Assembly: GCA_003142915.1 (NCBI GenBank)
Contig: PLNZ01000140.1
Location: forward strand, 7,548-12,814
Direction of reading: 5' to 3'
DNA length: 5,267 nucleotides
DNA from: Ignavibacteriales bacterium
GTDB taxonomy: Bacteria > Bacteroidota > Ignavibacteria > Ignavibacteriales > Ignavibacteriaceae
Made by a program: the position numbers and the translations under genes. Shown piece after piece: positions 1-4,151 of the stretch. The notes under the pieces were generated by a model. That model was not told the origin of the DNA, made no database searches, and saw only the letters and a program-made list of their open reading frames with translations. The first letter of the stretch is position 1. Each line of letters starts with the position of its first letter.

Positions 1-20
1 GGGGCATGCCCCGTCTCTAT
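1..20. repeat. GC-rich palindrome, probably the right half of a REP-like inverted repeat cut by the window edge
   Basis: The first 12 bases, GGGGCATGCCCC, are a perfect palindrome, followed by GTCTCTAT. The GC-rich block stands out against the AT-rich sequence around it. If the symmetry continues to the left of the window, the full element would be a hairpin with arms reading TAGAGACGGGGCA and its complement. Short dispersed palindromes with a GTAGAGACG-type arm are familiar to me from intergenic regions of several bacterial phyla, but this is recollection and not a search. It could instead be the terminator stem of an upstream gene, although no T-run follows it. No second copy was seen in the window. 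The palindrome itself is certain; its class is not. Confidence 0.5.
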
Positions 21-28
21 GAACTAAA

Positions 29-57
29 TTTGTCTTTGTTCGCCACATATAAAATTG
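29..57 (+). promoter_or_regulatory. Possible Bacteroidota-type promoter upstream of yicC
   Basis: TTTG at 29-32 and TAAAATTG at 50-57 resemble the Bacteroidota pattern of TTTG near -33 and TAnnTTTG near -7. There is one mismatch in the second box, and the 17-base gap is slightly shorter than the usual 19 or so. TATAAAA at 48-54 could also serve as a sigma-70-like -10 box, but no TTGACA-like box lies at the right distance. In sequence this AT-rich such matches arise easily, so this is only a candidate. Confidence 0.2.
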
Positions 58-75
58 CTATTTTTAAATTCTTTA

Positions 76-81
76 AAAGGA
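76..81 (+). promoter_or_regulatory. Ribosome-binding site that fixes the yicC start
   Basis: AAAGGA ends five bases before the ATG at 87. It supports that codon over the in-frame ATG at 6, which lies inside the terminal palindrome and would add 27 residues that do not resemble the family. Confidence 0.6.
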
Positions 82-86
82 ATATT

Positions 87-962
87 ATGATTCTTAGCAT
101 GACCGGTTACGGAAAAGGAACTAACATAAATGGCAAAATAAGGGTAGAAGTTGAAGTAAAAAGCGTTAATAGCCGTTTTTTGGATATTATAACAAAACTT
201 CCGTCTTCTCTTATGAATAAGGAGTATGAACTCCGCGAGCAGATTAAAAATAAAATTAATAGAGGTAAATTAACTATTGTCATACAGATAAAGAGGAATG
301 ATTGCGAAAATCAAGATATTATTGTAAATAAAGATAAGTTGAAAAATTACCTGTCATTTATAAAAGTATTAAAGGATACAGCAAAAATCAATGAAAAAAT
401 AAAGCTTGAACATATTTTATATAACAAAGAACTTTTTGAATCGGGTGAAATTGAATTTACCGAAAAGGAATTTAACGTAGTTAAAAAAGCCCTTGATTCA
501 GCGCTTGATGAGCTGCTTAAGATGAAAAGGAATGAAGGGAAAGAGCTTGCTAAAGACCTTAGAAAACGTATAGGAATTATCGAGAATAAACTGGCAGAAA
601 TTGAAGCTGAGTCAAACTCAAGTGTTAAAGAATATTTTGAGAAGCTAAAGGGAAAAGTAAAGCTTTTAGTAGAAGATATTGCATTTGAAAAAGATAGGCT
701 TGAAATGGAACTTGCAATTATTGCCGATAAAGCCGAAATTACGGAGGAATGTGTAAGGCTTAAAAGTCACATAAAGTTCTTTACACAAAGCCTTGAAGAA
801 GATGCGGAACCGGGAAGAAAATTAAATTTTCTTTGTCAGGAAATGAACCGCGAAACAAACACTATTTCTTCTAAGACAATTTCTACTTTTATAACCCATA
901 CTACGGTTTTTATTAAAGAAGAAATAGAAAAAATTCGTGAACAAATTCAAAATATTGAGTAG
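87..962 (+). CDS. yicC: YicC/YloC family endoribonuclease
   Basis: This 291-residue protein matches the usual YicC length of about 290. The N-terminus, MILSMTGYGKG, is the family hallmark. Residues 1 to about 150 form the YicC N-terminal domain, including the EVEVKSVNSRFLD stretch near residue 21. The last 85 or so residues form the DUF1732 domain, with GRKLNFLCQEMNRE at 243-256, TNTISSK at 257-263 and a charged C-terminal helix ending in EKIREQIQNIE. Between them lies a charged helical segment at about 140-205. Family members in E. coli and B. subtilis act as endoribonucleases in RNA decay, and E. coli YicC has been linked to turnover of the small RNA RyhB; the targets here are unknown. The protein has no signal peptide or membrane segment, so it is cytoplasmic. 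The start at 87 is chosen from the family N-terminus and the AAAGGA upstream. The gene heads the yicC-gmk-rpoZ operon and ends in TAG three bases before gmk, in the same frame. Confidence 0.93.
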   Translation: MILSMTGYGKGTNINGKIRVEVEVKSVNSRFLDIITKLPSSLMNKEYELREQIKNKINRGKLTIVIQIKRNDCENQDIIVNKDKLKNYLSFIKVLKDTAKINEKIKLEHILYNKELFESGEIEFTEKEFNVVKKALDSALDELLKMKRNEGKELAKDLRKRIGIIENKLAEIEAESNSSVKEYFEKLKGKVKLLVEDIAFEKDRLEMELAIIADKAEITEECVRLKSHIKFFTQSLEEDAEPGRKLNFLCQEMNRETNTISSKTISTFITHTTVFIKEEIEKIREQIQNIE

Positions 963-965
963 TAT

Positions 966-1544
966 TTGGATAAACAGAGAGGAGAAATTATTGCCATATC
1001 GGCGCCAAGCGGTACGGGCAAAACAACGATACTAAAAAGTATCTTACAGGATTTCCCTGAATTGGTCTTTTCTGTGTCGGCTACTACACGAAAAAAAAGA
1101 AAATTTGAAAAAGAAGGAGTGGATTACTTTTTTCTGTCTGAAAATGAATTTGAAAAAAAAATAAGAAATAGCGAATTTGTAGAATGGGAAAAGTTTTATG
1201 ATTACTATTATGGCACATATAAAAGCTTAATAGAAGATAATATTAATAAAGGCAATTCGGTAATAGCCGAGATAGACGTGAAAGGTGCGTTATCATTAAA
1301 AAAAATATATCCGCAGGCAGTTCTTATTTTTATTTATCCGCCGAGCCTTGAAGAGCTGGAATCGAGATTGAAGAAGAGAAAAACAGAAGATGAAGAGGAG
1401 TTTAAAAAAAGAATTGAAAGAGCTAAAATGGAACTTAGCCAGAAGGATAAATTTGATTGTTGCATAGAGAATAATGACCTGGGAAAGGCAATATTAGAAA
1501 CTGAAAGTTTAATAAAGAAAATAATTCATAAGGAGAATAGCTAA
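966..1544 (+). CDS. gmk: Guanylate kinase
   Basis: Guanylate kinase transfers phosphate from ATP to GMP (or dGMP) to give GDP, an essential step in guanine nucleotide supply, in the cytoplasm. The 192-residue product has the usual bacterial length. Visible motifs are the P-loop APSGTGKT (13-20), SVSATTRKKR (36-45) followed by GVDYFF (51-56), which bind GMP, FVEW and YYGTYK (71-74, 81-86) of the GMP-binding domain, AEIDVKGA (101-108), and the lid region around SLEELESRLKKRKTEDEEE (127-145). The common TTRxPRxGE motif is altered: the proline is Lys44 and the glycine is Phe47. The start is TTG at 966: an in-frame TAG lies two codons upstream, and this start gives the expected spacing to the P-loop. 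No Shine-Dalgarno sequence precedes it, so translation probably depends on coupling to yicC. The gene overlaps rpoZ by one base. It contains three A8-A9 runs where slippage could occur. Confidence 0.95.
   Translation: MDKQRGEIIAISAPSGTGKTTILKSILQDFPELVFSVSATTRKKRKFEKEGVDYFFLSENEFEKKIRNSEFVEWEKFYDYYYGTYKSLIEDNINKGNSVIAEIDVKGALSLKKIYPQAVLIFIYPPSLEELESRLKKRKTEDEEEFKKRIERAKMELSQKDKFDCCIENNDLGKAILETESLIKKIIHKENS
1530..1535 (+). promoter_or_regulatory. Strong ribosome-binding site for rpoZ
   Basis: AAGGAG lies eight bases before the ATG at 1544, inside the 3' end of gmk. It is the best Shine-Dalgarno match in the window and confirms the rpoZ start. Confidence 0.7.
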
Positions 1545-1834
1545 TGGGAATAAATCCTATAGATTTGCGTATAATTGATGAACGTGCAGCCAATATTTAT
1601 GAAGGCATAATTGTAGCATCCAAGAAAGCACGTAAAATTAATGACGATAATAAAATCGAATTTAATGCTTTGGTCGGCACTATACCTGTAACTACGGGCG
1701 ATGATGAAAGCGAAGACATCGAAAATCCGGCTCAGTTAAAAATAGCTTTGGATTTTGATAAAAGAGAAAAACCCCATATTCAGGCTTTACAAGAGCTGCT
1801 CGATGGTCAGATAGAATTCAGGTATAAACAATAG
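1544..1834 (+). CDS. rpoZ: DNA-directed RNA polymerase omega subunit
   Basis: This 96-residue protein is read as RpoZ, the small subunit that helps fold and recruit the beta-prime subunit and in proteobacteria forms part of a ppGpp site. The main evidence is ANIYEGIIVASKKARKIN (16-33), which corresponds to the conserved omega helix (NRFDLVLVAARRARQ in E. coli), and a C-terminal KPHIQALQELLDGQI (76-90), which fits the segment ending in an ALxEIxxG pattern. Between them lies an insert with an acidic stretch (DDESEDIE, 53-60) not present in the proteobacterial form. Its position directly after gmk, with a one-base TAATG overlap, is strong support because gmk-rpoZ is a common bacterial pair. The ribosome-binding site AAGGAG is well placed. 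The sequence is divergent from textbook omega, as is usual in the Bacteroidota relatives, so the assignment rests on motif and context together. Confidence 0.85.
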   Translation: MGINPIDLRIIDERAANIYEGIIVASKKARKINDDNKIEFNALVGTIPVTTGDDESEDIENPAQLKIALDFDKREKPHIQALQELLDGQIEFRYKQ

Positions 1835-1843
1835 ATTGAATTT

Positions 1844-1868
1844 TTGAGCGGTTCAGGGAATCGCTCAG
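1844..1868 (+). terminator. Stem-loop after rpoZ, possible terminator or processing hairpin
   Basis: GAGCGGTTC (1846-1854) pairs with GAATCGCTC (1858-1866) around an AGG loop, giving nine pairs with one G-U. T1845-A1867 and a T1844-G1868 wobble extend it. It starts 10 bases after the rpoZ stop, so it sits where an operon terminator would be. Only a weak T-tract (GATTTAAATT) follows, so efficient intrinsic termination is doubtful. It may instead protect a 3' end or attenuate read-through into coaBC. Confidence 0.4.
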
Positions 1869-1928
1869 TGATTTAAATTGTAATAAATTGTTTCGGGAGC
1901 GAAATTTTATTTCGTAAAAAAAATTCAG

Positions 1929-1940
1929 TATAATTCCAGG
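1929..1940 (+). promoter_or_regulatory. Possible -10 box and weak ribosome-binding site for coaBC
   Basis: A perfect TATAAT at 1929-1934 lies 13 bases before the coaBC ATG. No convincing -35 box occurs 16-18 bases upstream, where the sequence is T/A-rich. If active, it would give a very short leader. A small hairpin, CGAAAT (1900-1905) with ATTTCG (1909-1914), lies just upstream. The CAGG at 1937-1940 could act as a weak ribosome-binding site. Transcription by read-through from the rpoZ operon is equally possible. Confidence 0.25.
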
Positions 1941-1947
1941 CATTAAA

Positions 1948-3162
1948 ATGAGCGTTGATATCTTTGCCGGCAAAAAAATAATTCTCGGCGTTACCGGGGG
2001 CATCGCTGCATATAAAACGCCTTACTTCATTAGAGAAATTAAAAAAAGAGGTGCGGAAGTAAGAGTTGTAATGACTCCTTCCGCTACTGAATTTGTTACC
2101 CCATTAACCCTCTCAACACTTTCCGGTAATGAAGTAATTGTTAATATTTTCCCGCAATCGCAGGAAAACGGCGCCGGTTTATCTACATGGCATATCGATA
2201 CAGCCTTATGGGCAGATTTAATGATTATAGCGCCCGCAACTATAAATACCGTTGCAAAAATAGCTAACGGATTTGCGGATAATGCACTTACTACACTGGT
2301 AGCCGCTCTTCGATGCCCGTTACTAATAGTTCCTGCTGCCGATGTGGATATGTATCGGAATAAACTGACGCAACGGAATTTTAACACACTTAGAGAAGCA
2401 GGATATTACGTCATTGAAGCTGAAGAAGGTGAACTTGCCAGCGGGCTGATTGGAAGGGGAAGATTTCCAGAAATAAATAAAGTTATAGATTCTGCTGAAA
2501 TTATAATTTTAGGTTATAAAAGAGATTTTGAAAGCAAAAAAATTTTAATTACTGCCGGACCAACTTTTGAAGATATTGACCCTGTAAGGTTTATCGGCAA
2601 CCGCTCGTCGGGTAAGATGGGTTACGAGCTTGCAAAAGCCTCATATTTAAGAGGCGCAGATGTTACCCTTGTTTCCGGGTTTTCGCATGAGTGTGCTTAT
2701 CCTGAAATAAAGTTAATCAAAATTAGATCTGCTGCGGAGATGAAAAAATTGGTTGGAAAAGAATTTGAGAATAATGAAATTTTAATAATGTCCGCCGCTG
2801 TCGCTGATTATAAACCGGTTTTATTTCGGGGTAAAAAAATAAAGAAAGAGGATAAGCTTTCATCTATTAAAGTAGTGGAAACCGAGGATATATTAAAAAC
2901 ACTTGATAAAAAGGGTAAAATTACAACCGGTTTTGCATTGGAAACTGATAATGAATTACAGAATGCTTTAAAAAAATTAAAATCAAAAAATTTGGACATG
3001 ATAGTTCTAAATTCTTTGAAGAACCATGAGAGCGGGTTTGAAGTAGATACAAATAAAATTACTATAATTCATAGATCGGGAAATCAGGTAAAATTTCCTC
3101 TTTTATCTAAATTTCAAACTGCTAATAAAATTCTTTCTGAAATTTTAAAAATTAAAAAATAG
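1948..3162 (+). CDS. coaBC: Bifunctional phosphopantothenoylcysteine decarboxylase / phosphopantothenate-cysteine ligase
   Basis: CoaBC carries out two consecutive steps of coenzyme A synthesis: CoaB joins cysteine to 4'-phosphopantothenate using CTP, and the FMN-dependent CoaC decarboxylates the product to 4'-phosphopantetheine. The 404-residue length is typical of the fused enzyme. The CoaC domain (about 1-190) shows GVTGGIAAYK (14-23), the catalytic His82 in WHIDTALWAD, and APATINTVAKIANGFADN (95-112). The CoaB domain (about 195-404) shows ITAGPTFEDIDPVRFIGNRS (201-220), SSGKMG (220-225), AAVADYKP (283-290), KIKK (297-300) and GFALET (328-333). Two CoaC motifs differ from the classic form. 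PAMN is PAAD (129-132), and the active-site flap that usually reads LACG reads LASG, so the cysteine that acts as proton donor in E. coli is Ser165. I recall PAMD and LASG in Bacteroidota homologues, so the enzyme is probably functional. Soluble and cytoplasmic. The start is supported by the family N-terminus and the weak CAGG. Confidence 0.95.
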   Translation: MSVDIFAGKKIILGVTGGIAAYKTPYFIREIKKRGAEVRVVMTPSATEFVTPLTLSTLSGNEVIVNIFPQSQENGAGLSTWHIDTALWADLMIIAPATINTVAKIANGFADNALTTLVAALRCPLLIVPAADVDMYRNKLTQRNFNTLREAGYYVIEAEEGELASGLIGRGRFPEINKVIDSAEIIILGYKRDFESKKILITAGPTFEDIDPVRFIGNRSSGKMGYELAKASYLRGADVTLVSGFSHECAYPEIKLIKIRSAAEMKKLVGKEFENNEILIMSAAVADYKPVLFRGKKIKKEDKLSSIKVVETEDILKTLDKKGKITTGFALETDNELQNALKKLKSKNLDMIVLNSLKNHESGFEVDTNKITIIHRSGNQVKFPLLSKFQTANKILSEILKIKK

Positions 3163-3185
3163 AGTACTATATTTTTAAATTTTAA
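3145..3185 (+). other. Long A/T-rich hairpin over the coaBC stop codon
   Basis: The sequence around the coaBC stop (3160-3162) can fold about the loop AGTA (3163-3166). TAG pairs with CTA, and the arms then continue through A3154-A3159 against the T-run at 3170-3176, TT3152-3153 against AA3177-3178, and A3148-A3151 against T3180-T3183, with a few one-base bulges. Only one G-C pair is present. It might mark the 3' end of the coaBC transcript, but it would be weak, and base composition alone could produce part of it. Confidence 0.3.
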
Positions 3186-3305
3186 GTTGTTCTATCCGGT
3201 AATTAAATCATTTTATTCGAATTCCAGGTTTCTTATGAAAATTATTTTATTAAACTTGCGACATTAATTTTTGATTAATCGAGCATAAAATTTTAAATTC
3301 ATTTT
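3163..3305 (+). promoter_or_regulatory. AT-rich spacer probably holding the promoter of the glycosylase-dnaB pair
   Basis: This 143-base spacer is the longest non-coding stretch in the window. TTGCGA (3256-3261) and CATAAA (3284-3289) are the nearest approach to sigma-70 boxes, but the 22-base gap is too long for a good promoter. ATTAAT occurs twice (3263-3268 and 3274-3279), separated by TTTTG; because each copy is self-complementary this is both a direct and an inverted repeat and could be an operator. A 10-codon reading frame (3235-3267, MKIILLNLRH) follows AATTCCAGG, but there is no evidence that it is translated. No RNA gene was recognised. Confidence 0.25.
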
Positions 3306-4151
3306 ATGAAAGATTCTATAAAAAGACAATTGATAGAAGTCTTAAAAGACCAAAAAGAAATTTTTGGAGATGAACTATTTGAGGGAAAATATTTGAACAG
3401 GAGAACAGAAATTATTAAAGAGCCCGGTAATAATCCGGAATTGCCTAAAAATGCGAAATTGAAACCGAATGTGCCGGATGCTGCTAATGAGAAGGTTGAT
3501 ACTCCTGTATATGTTTATGAAAAAATAAAGGAAGGAAATAAAGACGAATCATTATTTTCAGCCTCTAAAAAAGATTGGGAAATATCAGAGAATTTAGATG
3601 ACCTTAATAAGCTGATCTGTGACTGCCAAAAGTGTGCTTTGGGTGCAATGAGGAATAAGTTTGTATTTGGTTCCGGGTACCCTGACGCCGATATAATTGT
3701 AATAGGAGAAGGCCCTGGCGCTGATGAGGATGCACAGGGGCTGCCTTTCGTAGGACGTGCAGGCAGGCTTTTAACGGATATTCTTAAAGCAATTAATTTT
3801 AACCGTGATGAAATTTATATAGCCAATATTGTAAAATGCCGTCCACCGGGGAATAGAACTCCATTACCGCAGGAAATGGATGCCTGTCTGCCATATTTGA
3901 AAAAACAGATCGGTTTAATTAAACCGAAGTTGATTTTATGTCTTGGTTTAACTGCCTCGCAGGGATTGTTGAAAAAGAAAGATTCTCTTACCAATATGCG
4001 AGGTAAAGTTTTTGAATTTGAAAATGCAAAAGTAATAGTTACATTTCACCCGGCAGCTTTATTAAGAAATCCCAACTGGAAAAGAGACTGCTGGGAGGAC
4101 ATTAAAAAATTTAGAAAATTATACGACCAGATTGTACTAAATAATGGCTAA
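3306..4151 (+). CDS. udg: Family 4 (iron-sulfur) uracil-DNA glycosylase with an N-terminal extension
   Basis: The enzyme removes uracil from DNA, whether from cytosine deamination or dUMP misincorporation, and starts base-excision repair. The catalytic domain covers about residues 98-281. It has the cluster cysteines C107-x2-C110, C178 in IVKCRPPGNR and C194 in DACLPYL, as expected for a [4Fe-4S] cluster. GEGPGADED (134-142) is the catalytic motif A, GLPFVGRAGRLL (145-156) the following signature, and HPAALLRN (248-255) the motif carrying the conserved histidine. An extra cysteine, C105, lies next to the first ligand pair. At 281 residues the protein exceeds the 190-220 typical of the family. 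The surplus is an N-terminal segment: a charged helix-like stretch (1-30), then a Pro/Asn/Lys-rich likely disordered linker (about 38-95). No in-frame alternative start lies upstream before a TAA, and the next methionine is at 115, past the first cysteines, so the ATG at 3306 is kept although no ribosome-binding site precedes it. The gene overlaps dnaB by 8 bases. Confidence 0.93.
   Translation: MKDSIKRQLIEVLKDQKEIFGDELFEGKYLNRRTEIIKEPGNNPELPKNAKLKPNVPDAANEKVDTPVYVYEKIKEGNKDESLFSASKKDWEISENLDDLNKLICDCQKCALGAMRNKFVFGSGYPDADIIVIGEGPGADEDAQGLPFVGRAGRLLTDILKAINFNRDEIYIANIVKCRPPGNRTPLPQEMDACLPYLKKQIGLIKPKLILCLGLTASQGLLKKKDSLTNMRGKVFEFENAKVIVTFHPAALLRNPNWKRDCWEDIKKFRKLYDQIVLNNG

Noticed and set aside
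6..86. In-frame extension of yicC back to an ATG at position 6
   Set aside because: The added 27 residues do not match YicC N-termini, the ATG is part of the GC-rich palindrome, and the ATG at 87 has a good ribosome-binding site and the family start MILSMTGYGKG.
1818..2003. Minus-strand open frame across the rpoZ-coaBC spacer
   Set aside because: It overlaps the ends of two well-supported genes and the hairpin between them, and its product has no recognisable feature.
2022..2387. Open frame of 121 codons on the minus strand inside coaBC
   Set aside because: It lies wholly antisense to the conserved CoaC domain, shows no recognisable motif and has the look of a frame opened by the codon use of the real gene.
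2808..2999. Minus-strand open frame inside the CoaB domain
   Set aside because: It is antisense to conserved coding sequence; its Phe/Ser-rich product is what the reverse complement of AAA/GAA-rich codons gives.
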